Positions 45,393-53,918 of a DNA stretch of 64,000 nt are shown here, piece by piece. The notes beneath the pieces are model-generated. The model was not told the DNA's origin, ran no database searches, and worked only from the letters and a program-made list of their open reading frames with translations. The first letter of the stretch is position 1; each line of letters opens with the position of its first letter. The translations under genes and the position numbers were made by a program. The stretch covers positions 1 to 64,000 of the forward strand of contig NZ_KZ084326.1 of assembly GCF_002093975.1 (NCBI RefSeq), given 5' to 3'. The stretch comes from Thermoactinospora rubra (GTDB lineage Bacteria > Actinomycetota > Actinomycetes > Streptosporangiales > Streptosporangiaceae).

Positions 45393-47463
45393 CGGTCCTC
45401 CACCGGCGCGTGGCGATGAGGTGGTTTTGCAGGTCCTCGCCCGGGTGGCGGGTCCAGGTGCCGTCGGAGTTGAGCACCCAGGCGCTCGTGGAGTCGGCCA
45501 TGGCCTGGTCCATCAGGGAGATCAGGTAGGACCGGTGCGTCTGGCCGGTGACCTTGACCAGGGCCTCCACGCGGCGGTCGAGGTTGCGGCGCATGAGGTC
45601 GGCGCTGCCGATCCAGATCTCCGGCCGGCGGCCGAGGCCGAACTCGTAGATCCGGGAGTGCTCCAGGAAGCGGCCCAGGATCGACCGCACGCGGATGTTC
45701 TCGGACAGGTCGGGGATGCCCGGACGCAGCGTGCAGATGCCGCGCACCCACAGGTCCACCGGCACGCCGGCCCGTGACGCCCGGTACAGCGCATCGATCA
45801 TCTGCTCGTCGACCAGCGAGTTGGTCTTGATCCTGATCCGCGCCGGGCGTCCGGCCTGCTGGTGGGCGATCTCCCGCTCGATCCTGGCCAGCAGCCCGCC
45901 GCGCAGCGAGTGGGGGGCCACCAGCAGCCGCCGGTAGGCCGAGTGGTTGGAGTAGCCCGTCAGGTGGATGAACAGGTCGGTGACGTCCTCGCCGACCAGC
46001 GGGTCGGAGGTCAGCAGCCCGAAGTCCTCGTACTGCCGGGCCGTCTTGGGGTTGTAGTTGCCGGTGCCGATGTGGCAGTAGCGCCGCAGCTCGCCGGAGG
46101 GCTCCTGCCGTACGACCATGGCCAGCTTGCAGTGCGTCTTGAGCCCGAGCACGCCGTAGACCACGTGGCAGCCGGCCTTCTCCAGCTTGCGCGCCCAGGA
46201 GATGTTGGCGTGCTCGTCGAAGCGCGCCTTGATCTCCACGACGACCACGACCTGCTTGCCGGCCTCGGCCGCGTCGATGAGCGCGTCCACGACGGGGGAC
46301 TCGCCGCTGGTCCGGTAGAGCGTCTGCTTGATCGCCAGCACGTGCGGGTCCTCGGCCGCCGCCTCGATGAACCGCTGCACGCTGGTGGCGAAGGAGTCGT
46401 AGGGGTGGTGCACGAGCACGTCGCGCTCGCGCAGCACGGTGAAGATGTCGTCGTCGGCGTGGATGGCCTCGGCCGGCACGAACGGTCGGTAGCTGAGCTC
46501 GGCCCGGTCCAGGTCGGCGATCGCGTGCAGCCCGCTCAGGTCCAGCGGCCCGGGCAGCCGGTAGATCTCGTGCGGCGCCACGTCCAGCTCGTCGACCAGC
46601 AGATCGAGCACCTCCTGCGTGATGCTCTCCTCGACCTCCAGCCGGACCGGCGGGCCGAAGCGGCGCTTGAGCAGCTCCTTCTCCAGGGCCTTCATGAGGT
46701 TCTCGGTGACGTCCTCGTCGACGTCGAGGTCCTCGTTGCGGGTCACGCGGAAGACGTGGTGCTGGACGACCTCCATGCCCTTGAAGAGCTGCCCGAGGTG
46801 GGCCGCGATGACGTCCTCCAGGGGGACGAAGCGGTCCTTGGAGGCGGCCACGAAGCGCGGCAGCTGGGAGGGCACCTTGACCCTGGCGAACACGGTGTGG
46901 TCGGTGGCCGGGTTGCGCACCACGACCGCGAGGTTGAGGCTCAGGCCCGAGATGTAGGGGAAGGGGTGGGCCGGGTCGACGGCCAGCGGGGTCAGGACCG
47001 GCCGGATGCGCTCCCTGAACAGCTTGCGCAGCTCGGTGCGCTCCTCGCGGGTCAGGTCGTCCCACCGGATGATCTCGATGCCCTCGGCGGCGAGCTGGGG
47101 GCGGATGCGTTCGTGGTAGACGGCCGCGTGGCGCCGGGCCAGCCGGCCCGCGATGGTCGCGATCCGGGCCAGCTCCTCGCGCGGCTTGAGGCCGCTGCGC
47201 GTGCGCAGCAGCAGGCCGGTGGCCATGCGGCGCTTGAGGCCCGCCACCCGTACCCGGAAGAACTCGTCCAGATTACTCGAGAAGATCGCCAGGAACCGCA
47301 CCCGCTCCAGAAGGGGGAGCGAGGGGTCCTCGGCCAGCTCCAGCACCCGCTCGTTGAACTGGAGCCAGCTTTCCTCGCGGTTGAGGAACCGCTCCTGGGG
47401 CAGCGGCAGGTCGTCTCCAGGATGCAGCAGTTCCACGGACATATCGGCTATATTGCCCGACAT
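45382..47463 (-). CDS. ppk: Polyphosphate kinase 1
   Basis: This 693-aa PPK1 makes polyphosphate reversibly from ATP at the membrane. N-terminal, head and two PLD-like catalytic domains are seen: [32 protein letters not shown], an arginine-rich [12 protein letters not shown] region, YHR-like VHHPYDSF, and the phospho-histidine motif [19 protein letters not shown]. Start at 47463; ATG 47442 (MSVELLHPG) is an equally possible start, since neither has a good ribosome site. Followed by the MutT1-like gene in an overlapping arrangement. Confidence 0.95.
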   Translation of the reverse strand: MSGNIADMSVELLHPGDDLPLPQERFLNREESWLQFNERVLELAEDPSLPLLERVRFLAIFSSNLDEFFRVRVAGLKRRMATGLLLRTRSGLKPREELARIATIAGRLARRHAAVYHERIRPQLAAEGIEIIRWDDLTREERTELRKLFRERIRPVLTPLAVDPAHPFPYISGLSLNLAVVVRNPATDHTVFARVKVPSQLPRFVAASKDRFVPLEDVIAAHLGQLFKGMEVVQHHVFRVTRNEDLDVDEDVTENLMKALEKELLKRRFGPPVRLEVEESITQEVLDLLVDELDVAPHEIYRLPGPLDLSGLHAIADLDRAELSYRPFVPAEAIHADDDIFTVLRERDVLVHHPYDSFATSVQRFIEAAAEDPHVLAIKQTLYRTSGESPVVDALIDAAEAGKQVVVVVEIKARFDEHANISWARKLEKAGCHVVYGVLGLKTHCKLAMVVRQEPSGELRRYCHIGTGNYNPKTARQYEDFGLLTSDPLVGEDVTDLFIHLTGYSNHSAYRRLLVAPHSLRGGLLARIEREIAHQQAGRPARIRIKTNSLVDEQMIDALYRASRAGVPVDLWVRGICTLRPGIPDLSENIRVRSILGRFLEHSRIYEFGLGRRPEIWIGSADLMRRNLDRRVEALVKVTGQTHRSYLISLMDQAMADSTSAWVLNSDGTWTRHPGEDLQNHLIATRRWRTVDG

Positions 47464-47481
47464 ACTTAAACGGAACGTTAA

Positions 47482-48399
47482 CTACTGCTCAACGGACTCC
47501 TCCGCCTGCTCGCTGTGCTGCGCCTTCTCGGCCAGCCGCGCCGCACGGCGCTCGGCCAGCCTGGCCTCGCGCTGGCGGATCTTCTCCTCGCGCTCACGGG
47601 CCTTCTCCGCCTCGCGCAGCTGCCGCTGGCGCTCCTTCAGCTCGCGCTGGCGGGCCTTCTCGGCCTCGCGCAGCTCCTTGGCGCGCGCCTTCTCGGCCTC
47701 CCGGCGCTCCTTCTCCAGCTCGCGCAGGTCCTTCACCACCACGGGCGGGGGTTTGGACGGCGGGTTGCGGGACGCCGCCGTGATCGTCGGCTGGGGATTC
47801 AGCCCGGTGAGCCCGTTCCAGGCCAGGTTCACCAGATGCGCCGCCACCTCCTCGCGGCTCGGCTTGCGCACGTCCAGCCACCACTGCCCGGTCAGCGCCA
47901 CCATCCCGACGAGCATCTGCGCGTACATCGGAGCGAGCTTGGGATCGTAGCCCCGCGCCAGGAACTCGTCGGCCAGTACGTCCTCGACCTGGCTGGCGAT
48001 CTCGCTGATGAGGCTGGCGAAGGTGCCCGTGCCGGAGGCCGCGTGGGAGTCGCGCACCAGGATCCGGAACCCCTCGCTGCTCTCCTCGATGTACTGCAGC
48101 AGCGCCAGGGCCGCCCGTTCGAGCTTGATGAGCGAGTGCGCCGCCGACAGCGCCTCGGTGATCATGCCGAGCAGCTTTTGCATCTCGCGGTCCACCACGA
48201 CCGCGTAGAGCCCTTCCTTGCCGCCGAAGTGCTCGTAGACCACGGGCTTGGAGACCTGCGCCGTCGCCGCGACCTCCTCGATCGAGGTGGCGTCGAACCC
48301 CTTGTCGGCGAAGAGCGCCCGGCTGATCCGGATCAGCTGCTCCCGGCGCTCCCTGCCTGTCATCCGCTTGCGCGTATGGGGTGTCGTCACAAGGTCCAT
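47482..48399 (-). CDS. TetR-family regulator with a long charged C-terminal helix
   Basis: This protein of about 305 aa has a normal TetR N-terminus (TGRERREQLIRISRALFADK, HTH ATSIEEVAATAQVSKPVVYE) and a ligand-binding helical core to about residue 200. A Pro/Ser hinge (ASRNPPSKPPPVVV) follows, and then about 80 residues made almost wholly of Glu, Arg, Lys, Ala and Gln (ELREAEKARQRELKERQRQL). The tail would form a coiled coil or single alpha helix; TetR proteins usually end near 200 aa. ATG 48399 is chosen; later in-frame starts are possible. It lies 80 bp downstream of the desaturase on the same strand and is a candidate for its regulator. Confidence 0.88.
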   Translation of the reverse strand: MDLVTTPHTRKRMTGRERREQLIRISRALFADKGFDATSIEEVAATAQVSKPVVYEHFGGKEGLYAVVVDREMQKLLGMITEALSAAHSLIKLERAALALLQYIEESSEGFRILVRDSHAASGTGTFASLISEIASQVEDVLADEFLARGYDPKLAPMYAQMLVGMVALTGQWWLDVRKPSREEVAAHLVNLAWNGLTGLNPQPTITAASRNPPSKPPPVVVKDLRELEKERREAEKARAKELREAEKARQRELKERQRQLREAEKAREREEKIRQREARLAERRAARLAEKAQHSEQAEESVEQ

Positions 48400-48479
48400 G
48401 GTCCCATCCGGCGACGACAAACGTGCCTGACCGATCGCGGCCGGGGATGCCGGCCGGTCGTCAGGCACGCGGGCGAGGG

Positions 48480-49418
48480 TCACGAGACCCGCTTGGCCGC
48501 CAGCCGTTCGGGGGTGGGCCAGCGCACGTCACGCGCCCAGCCGAGCCTCTCGAAGATCCGGATGAGGCCGGCCGAGATGTCGATCTGGCCCTTGAGCGCG
48601 CCGTGGCGGGCACAGGTCGGGTCGGAGTGGTGCAGGTTGTGCCAGGACTCGCCGAAGGACGGGATGGCCAGCCACCAGACCTGGCGCGACTTGTCGCGCG
48701 CCTCGAACTGCTCGTCGCCGAAGACGTGGCAGATGGAGTTGATGGACCAGGTGACGTGGTGCAGCAGGCCGATGCGGACGAGCGAGCCCCAGAAGAACGC
48801 GGTGAACGCGCCCCACCAGGACATGGTGAGCAGGCCGCCCAGGACGGCGGGCGCCACGATGGAGGTGAGCGCGAGCCACGGGAACCACCTGTGGAGCTTC
48901 ATCAGGTCCGGGTCCTTCATCAGGTCCGGGGCGTACTTCTGGCGGTTGGCCCGCTCGGCCTCGAACAGCCAGCCCATGTGGGCGTAGAGCAGGCCCTTGG
49001 ACAGCGCCTTGAAGCCGGTGCCGAAGCGCCACGGCGAGTGCGGGTCGCCCTCCTTGTCGGAGAACTTGTGGTGCTTGCGGTGGACCGCGACCCAGTCCAG
49101 GACGGACATCTCCAGGGACAGGCTGCCCGCGACGCCCAGGGCGACCTTGAGCGGGCGGTTGGCCTTGAACGAGCCGTGGGTGAAGTACCGGTGGAACCCG
49201 ACGGTCACGCCGAGACCCGAGACGACGTAGAAGACGAATGCGATGGCGATGTCCGTCCAGCCGAGCCCCCAGCCCCAGGCGAACGGGACGGCGGTCGCGA
49301 TGGCGACCAACGGCAGGCCGACGACCAGAGCGAAGGTGAAGAGCTCTGCCTTGGTACGGCGGGACGGATCGGCCTCCGGCTTGGGGGCCGCTGCCGGGCG
49401 ATCGGCGAGAACGGTCAT
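48480..49418 (-). CDS. Acyl-CoA desaturase (delta-9 type)
   Basis: This 312-aa membrane di-iron enzyme inserts a double bond into fatty acyl chains, for membrane fluidity. The three histidine boxes are present: HRYFTH, HRKHHKFSD and HNLHHSD, with about four membrane helices between them. ATG 49418 fits the family N-terminus. A palindromic site sits upstream, and a TetR gene follows downstream, which suggests control by fatty-acid status. Confidence 0.93.
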   Translation of the reverse strand: MTVLADRPAAAPKPEADPSRRTKAELFTFALVVGLPLVAIATAVPFAWGWGLGWTDIAIAFVFYVVSGLGVTVGFHRYFTHGSFKANRPLKVALGVAGSLSLEMSVLDWVAVHRKHHKFSDKEGDPHSPWRFGTGFKALSKGLLYAHMGWLFEAERANRQKYAPDLMKDPDLMKLHRWFPWLALTSIVAPAVLGGLLTMSWWGAFTAFFWGSLVRIGLLHHVTWSINSICHVFGDEQFEARDKSRQVWWLAIPSFGESWHNLHHSDPTCARHGALKGQIDISAGLIRIFERLGWARDVRWPTPERLAAKRVS

Positions 49419-49471
49419 GGGCTACCTCTCACGACACGGATGGGGATGTATGTCCGGGCTACGCAACCGTA

Positions 49472-49489
49472 ACCTACGCCAGCGTAAGT
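49472..49489. promoter_or_regulatory. Palindromic operator upstream of the desaturase
   Basis: TACGC-CA-GCGTA (49475-49486) within ACCTACGCCAGCGTAAGT lies about 55 bp upstream of the desaturase start. It resembles TetR-type lipid-regulator sites; the downstream TetR gene is the obvious candidate. Confidence 0.6.
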
Positions 49490-49664
49490 AAGGAACCCCT
49501 AAGAAGCGAATGTGGGGTACGTGACGTTTTCTTTAGTCCGGTGCTGTGCGATCCCTGCCTTGCGCCTACCCGACCGGCCTGCTATAAACCCGCGCCGCCG
49601 ACACTGCTTGCCGCCGGAACCGGGGCGCGGGGAAGGGCGGGGAGTCGGTATCTTAGGAGCGGTG

Positions 49665-49689
49665 CCGGGCGCGGTAGTGCCCGGTTTTT
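49665..49689 (+). terminator. Hairpin plus T-run directly before tRNA-Gln
   Basis: CCGGGC (49665-49670) pairs with GCCCGG (49679-49684), and TTTTT follows, ending exactly at the tRNA 5' end. No plus-strand gene lies upstream to need it, so it may act within the tRNA leader. Confidence 0.5.
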
Positions 49690-49760
49690 CCCGGATCGTC
49701 TAATTGGCAGGACAAGTGGTTTTGGTCCACTTTGTAGGGGTTCGAGTCCTCTTCCGGGAG
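49689..49760 (+). tRNA. tRNA-Gln (anticodon TTG)
   Basis: Cloverleaf by eye: the acceptor TCCCGGA pairs with TCCGGGA, the anticodon arm is AGTGG-TTTTGGT-CCACT with anticodon TTG at 49722-49724, the T-arm has GGTTCGAGTCC, and the discriminator base is G. The CCA end is not fully encoded (CCG follows). The 72-nt length fits. Confidence 0.93.
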
Positions 49761-49876
49761 CCGCCACGTGGAGCCCGGCCAGAGCGGGAAGGTATCCTCG
49801 GCGTGTCGGGAGGGTAGCGGTGCGGTAGCCGTACCACAAAGCCCCGATCCGTCCAGTCACAGGGAGCCTTGAGTCC

Positions 49877-51325
49877 GTGAGTGTGCCGCGCCCGGCTGCA
49901 GTCATCGTCCTCGCCGCAGGCGAGGGCACCCGGATGAAGAGCCAGACCCCGAAGGTGCTCCACGAGGTGTGCGGACGCCCGCTCGTGGACCACATGCTCG
50001 CCGCCGCCCGCGAGCTCCAGCCCGGCCGGCTGATCGTCGTCATCGGTCACGGCCGCGAGAAGGTCGGCGCCCACCTGGCCGCCACCAGCCCCGACGCCCG
50101 CGCCGTGGTGCAGGAGGAGCAGCGCGGCACCGGCCACGCGGTCCGCACCGTCCTGGAGGAGGTCGGCACGATCGCCGGCACCGTCCTGGTGGCGTACGGC
50201 GACACGCCGCTGCTGCGCGCGCGGACCCTCGCCGAGCTGCTGGCGCGGCACGCGGAGGAGGGCAACGCCGTCACCGTCCTGACCGCCGAGGTGCCCGACC
50301 CGACCGGATACGGGCGGATCGTCCGCGACCCCGGCGGCGCCGTGGTGAAGATCGTCGAGGAGAAGGACGCCACCCCCGCCGAGCGCGCGATCAGGGAGAT
50401 GAACTCCGGCATCTACGCCTTCGACGGGCTCCTGCTGGCCGACGCCGTCAAGCGGGTCTCCACCGACAACGCGCAGGGCGAGGAGTACCTCACCGACGTG
50501 CTGGCGATCCTCCGCGAGGAGGGCCACCGCGTCGGCGCCTTCGTCGCGCCCGACCACGTCGAGGTCGAGGGCGTCAACGACCGCGTCCAGCTCGCCTTCG
50601 CCCGCCGCGTGCTCAACCAGCGCATCCTCGAGGAGCACATGCGGGCGGGCGTGACCGTCGTCGACCCCGCCAGCGTCTGGGTCGACGTGCAGGTCACGAT
50701 GGAGCCCGACGCCGTCATCCACCCCGGCACCCAGCTTCACGGCGCCACGCACGTCCAGGCCGGCGCGCAGGTCGGGCCCGCCACCACTCTCACCGACACC
50801 GTCGTCGGCGCGGGGGCCGTGGTGCGCAACGCCGTCTGCGACAACGCGGTCATCGGAGCAGAGGCCACCGTCGGGCCGTACGTCTACCTGCGCCCCGGCA
50901 CGGTCCTCGGCCACAAGGCCAAGGCCGGGACCTTCGTCGAGATGAAGAACGCCAAGGTGGGCGACCGCTCCAAGGTGCCGCACCTGACCTACGTCGGCGA
51001 CGCCACGCTCGGCGTCGACGTCAACGTCGGCGCCTCCACCGTCTTCGTCAACTACGACGGCGTCAACAAGCACCACACGACCGTGGGCGACGCCGCCTTC
51101 ATCGGCTGCGACTCCTCTCTCATCGCGCCGGTGACCGTCGGCGACGGCGCCTACACGGCCGCCGGATCCGTCATCGACACAGACGTCCCCCCGGGTGCGA
51201 TCGGGGTGGCCAGGGCGCGACAGCGCAACATCGACGAGTGGGTCCTGCGCAGGCGTGCGGGCACCAGGTCAGCCGCGGCGGCCGAACGGGCGCTGGCTGA
51301 GAAAGAGCAGGAGAGTGGCACGTGA
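49877..51325 (+). CDS. glmU: Bifunctional UDP-N-acetylglucosamine diphosphorylase / glucosamine-1-phosphate N-acetyltransferase
   Basis: This 482-aa enzyme makes UDP-GlcNAc for peptidoglycan and glycans. The N-terminal uridyltransferase has VLAAGEGTRMKS, and the C-terminal left-handed beta-helix acetyltransferase has GPYVYLRPGTVLG, FVEMKNAKVG and NYDGVNKH. GTG 49877 follows AGGGAG. Its TGA overlaps the prs start (GTGA), so glmU and prs are coupled. Confidence 0.96.
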   Translation: MSVPRPAAVIVLAAGEGTRMKSQTPKVLHEVCGRPLVDHMLAAARELQPGRLIVVIGHGREKVGAHLAATSPDARAVVQEEQRGTGHAVRTVLEEVGTIAGTVLVAYGDTPLLRARTLAELLARHAEEGNAVTVLTAEVPDPTGYGRIVRDPGGAVVKIVEEKDATPAERAIREMNSGIYAFDGLLLADAVKRVSTDNAQGEEYLTDVLAILREEGHRVGAFVAPDHVEVEGVNDRVQLAFARRVLNQRILEEHMRAGVTVVDPASVWVDVQVTMEPDAVIHPGTQLHGATHVQAGAQVGPATTLTDTVVGAGAVVRNAVCDNAVIGAEATVGPYVYLRPGTVLGHKAKAGTFVEMKNAKVGDRSKVPHLTYVGDATLGVDVNVGASTVFVNYDGVNKHHTTVGDAAFIGCDSSLIAPVTVGDGAYTAAGSVIDTDVPPGAIGVARARQRNIDEWVLRRRAGTRSAAAAERALAEKEQESGT

Positions 51326-52299
51326 CCAGCATCAAGCAGCCAGGCGAGAAGGAGCTCATGCTCTTCTCCGGCCGCGCCTACCCCGAGCTGGCCGAGGAGG
51401 TGGCGGAGCACATCGGCGTCTCCCTCACCCCGACCAAGCTGGTCGACTTCGCCAACGGTGAGATCTACGCGCGCTATCTGGAGTCGGTGCGCGGCTGCGA
51501 CGCCTTCGTGATCCAGTCGCACACCCAGCCGATCAACAAGTGGATCATGGAGCAGCTGATCATGGTGGACGCGCTCAAGCGGGCCTCCGCCAAGCGCATC
51601 ACCGTGATCATGCCGTTCTTCGGCTACGCGCGGCAGGACAAGAAGGGCCGCGGGCGCGAGCCCATCACCGCGCGGCTCATCGCCGACCTGTTCAAGACCG
51701 CGGGCGCCAACCGGCTCATGTCGATCGACCTGCACACCTCGCAGATCCAGGGCTTCTTCGACGGGCCGGTGGACCACCTGTTCGCCATGCCGGTCCTGGA
51801 GGCCTACCTCAAGGGCAGGCTGGACCTGGCGAACACGACGGTCGTCTCGCCGGACACCGGACGGGTGCGGCTGTCGGAGCGCTGGGCCGACACGCTCGGC
51901 ACGCCGATGGCGTTCATCCACAAGCGCCGCGACCTCGACGTGGCGAACCAGGTGAAGGTCAACGAGGTCGTCGGCAAGGTGCGGGGGCGCACGTGCGTGC
52001 TGATCGACGACATGATCGACACCGCGGGGACCATCTGCAAGGCGGCCGACGCGCTCTACGAGCAGGGGGCGACGAACGTCATCGTGGCGGCCACGCACGC
52101 GGTCTTCTCCGACCCGGCGGTGGACCGGCTGAAGAACTCGCGCATCTCCGAGGTCGTCGTCACCAACACGTTGCCGTTGTCGGAGGAGAAGAAGTTCGAC
52201 AAGCTCACCGTGCTGTCGATCGCGCCGCTCATCGCGCGGGCGATCAGCGAGGTGTTCAACGACGGATCGGTGACGAGCCTGTTCGAGGGCGATTCCTGA
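51322..52299 (+). CDS. prs: Ribose-phosphate pyrophosphokinase
   Basis: This 325-aa enzyme converts ribose-5-phosphate and ATP to PRPP, the precursor for nucleotides, His, Trp and decaprenyl-phosphoribose. The PRPP-binding loop is DDMIDTAGTI; other signatures are NGEIYARYLESVRG and MPFFGYARQDKKGRGREP. It starts by GTGA overlap with glmU. A GC-rich hairpin follows it. Confidence 0.96.
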   Translation: MTSIKQPGEKELMLFSGRAYPELAEEVAEHIGVSLTPTKLVDFANGEIYARYLESVRGCDAFVIQSHTQPINKWIMEQLIMVDALKRASAKRITVIMPFFGYARQDKKGRGREPITARLIADLFKTAGANRLMSIDLHTSQIQGFFDGPVDHLFAMPVLEAYLKGRLDLANTTVVSPDTGRVRLSERWADTLGTPMAFIHKRRDLDVANQVKVNEVVGKVRGRTCVLIDDMIDTAGTICKAADALYEQGATNVIVAATHAVFSDPAVDRLKNSRISEVVVTNTLPLSEEKKFDKLTVLSIAPLIARAISEVFNDGSVTSLFEGDS

Positions 52300-52310
52300 G
52301 AAACCGGCGG

Positions 52311-52338
52311 GGAGGCGGTCGCCGGAGCGGCCGCCTCT
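52311..52338 (+). terminator. GC-rich hairpin after prs
   Basis: GAGGCGG (52312-52318) pairs with CCGCCTC (52331-52337). No T-run follows, as is frequent in high-GC actinomycetes. Confidence 0.4.
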
Positions 52339-52443
52339 CCAATACAGGTAAGCTGTCGGGGTTGCGTTCGTAACGCCTTCCGCTAGGGCGGGTGAGGGAG
52401 AACGCAGAGAAAGCCGAAACCGTCAACATCCCTAGGAGATGTC

Positions 52444-53073
52444 GTGTCCGAAGTACGCATCGCCGCCGAGCCGCGCACCGCGTTCGGCAAGGGCGCCGCC
52501 CGCAAGATCCGCCGCGCCGACAAGGTGCCCGCCGTTCTCTACGGGCACGGCATCGAGCCCAAGCACCTGACGCTCCCCGGCCACGAGATCCTTCTCGCGC
52601 TGCGCACCCCCAACGTCCTGATCCACCTCAAGGGCGACGGCGTCGACGAGCTGGCCCTGCCCAAGGGCGTCCAGCGCGACCCGATCAAGGGCTTCGTCGA
52701 GCACGTCGACCTGCTGCTGGTCAAGCGCGGCGAGAAGGTCACGGTCGAGATCCCGGTCACCACGGTGGGCGACGTCAACCCCGAGGGCATGCTCGACCAG
52801 CAGGCCGTCTCGATCGCCGTCGAGGCCGAGGCGACCCACATCCCCCAGGGCGTCGAGGTCGACGTCGAGGGCATGCAGGTGGGCACCCAGGTGACCGCCG
52901 GCGACCTGAAGCTGCCGAAGGGCGTCACGCTGGCCGCCGACCCCGAGACGCTGGTGCTCCACGTCATCGCCAAGCCGACCGAGGAGCCTGCGGCGGAGGC
53001 CGAGGAGGCCGCCGAGGGTGCGCCCGCCGAGGCCGCGGCCGAGAGCGCCGAGGCCGCCGAGGCCGCCGAGTAA
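52444..53073 (+). CDS. rplY: 50S ribosomal protein L25 (TL5/CTC type)
   Basis: This 209-aa 5S-rRNA-binding protein has an N-terminal L25 domain (TAFGKGAARKIRRADKVPAV, LYGHGIEP) and the C-terminal TL5/CTC domain (VEIPVTTVGDVNPEGML, EVDVEGMQVG), plus an acidic alanine-rich tail. GTG 52444 has AGGAG about 6 nt upstream. It is followed by two strong hairpins before pth. Confidence 0.95.
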   Translation: MSEVRIAAEPRTAFGKGAARKIRRADKVPAVLYGHGIEPKHLTLPGHEILLALRTPNVLIHLKGDGVDELALPKGVQRDPIKGFVEHVDLLLVKRGEKVTVEIPVTTVGDVNPEGMLDQQAVSIAVEAEATHIPQGVEVDVEGMQVGTQVTAGDLKLPKGVTLAADPETLVLHVIAKPTEEPAAEAEEAAEGAPAEAAAESAEAAEAAE

Positions 53074-53104
53074 GGACCCCGGCACACCACACGGAGCCCC
53101 GGCC

Positions 53105-53201
53105 GGCCCGCACGAGACCATGCACGAGACCGTGCGGGCCCGGTGCCGGAGGCCGAACAGGAGAGCGGGACAGCGCGGCCGCCACGGCCCCGCTGTCCCG
53201 C
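53105..53201 (+). terminator. Tandem hairpins between rplY and pth
   Basis: GGCCCGCAC/GTGCGGGCC (53105-53113 with 53132-53140) is followed by GCGGGACAGCG/CGCTGTCCCGC (53165-53175 with 53191-53201). The second has an 11-bp perfect stem. They may end or attenuate rplY transcripts. Confidence 0.55.
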
Positions 53202-53241
53202 TTCCACGTTGCCGCAGGCGCCGCCGGACGAGGGTGGAGGC

Positions 53242-53826
53242 ATGGACCGCTGGTTGATCGCAGGGTTGGGCAACCCGGGCCCGGAGTACTCCGGTAACCG
53301 GCACAACGCCGGCTTCATGGTGCTCGACGAGCTCGCCGCCAGGGCGGGCGGGCGCTTCAAGGTGCACAAGAGCCGCGCCGAGGTGCTGGAGACCAGCAGG
53401 GCGGTGCTGGCCAAGCCGCTGTCGTACATGAACCTGTCCGGCGGCCCGGTCAAGGCGCTGTGCGACTTCTACAAGATCCCGCCGGAGCGGGTGATCGTCG
53501 TCCACGACGAGCTGGACATCCCCTACGGCGCGCTGCGCGCCAAGCTCGGCGGCGGCGACAACGGCCACAACGGCCTGAAGTCCATCACCAAGGCCCTGGG
53601 CACGCGCGACTACCTGCGCATCCGGTTCGGCATCGGCCGCCCGCCCGGCCGCATGGACCCGGCCGCCTACGTCCTCAAGGACTTCGCCACCGCCGAGCGC
53701 AAGGACCTGCCGTTCCTGGTCGACCGGGCGGCCGACATGGTCGAGTCGCTCATGGACCGCGGCCTGGAAGCCACGCAGAACTCCTACCACCCGCTCGATC
53801 TGCGCATTTCAGGCCCTCCGCGCTGA
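53242..53826 (+). CDS. pth: Peptidyl-tRNA hydrolase
   Basis: This 194-aa enzyme recycles peptidyl-tRNA released from stalled ribosomes. Motifs: [19 protein letters not shown] with the catalytic His, [19 protein letters not shown] and [16 protein letters not shown] 53242 is chosen over the open frame from 53143 because the family begins at [12 protein letters not shown]. The ribosome site (GGAGG) is unusually close to the ATG. Confidence 0.96.
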   Translation: MDRWLIAGLGNPGPEYSGNRHNAGFMVLDELAARAGGRFKVHKSRAEVLETSRAVLAKPLSYMNLSGGPVKALCDFYKIPPERVIVVHDELDIPYGALRAKLGGGDNGHNGLKSITKALGTRDYLRIRFGIGRPPGRMDPAAYVLKDFATAERKDLPFLVDRAADMVESLMDRGLEATQNSYHPLDLRISGPPR

Positions 53827-53918
53827 TCACCGCATATACCCGTTCACCTCTCCCACGCCTGGGCGGATCGCTACGCTCTGGTGGCTGTCGGTTGACGGAT
53901 GGTCACGGGGAGGCGTGC

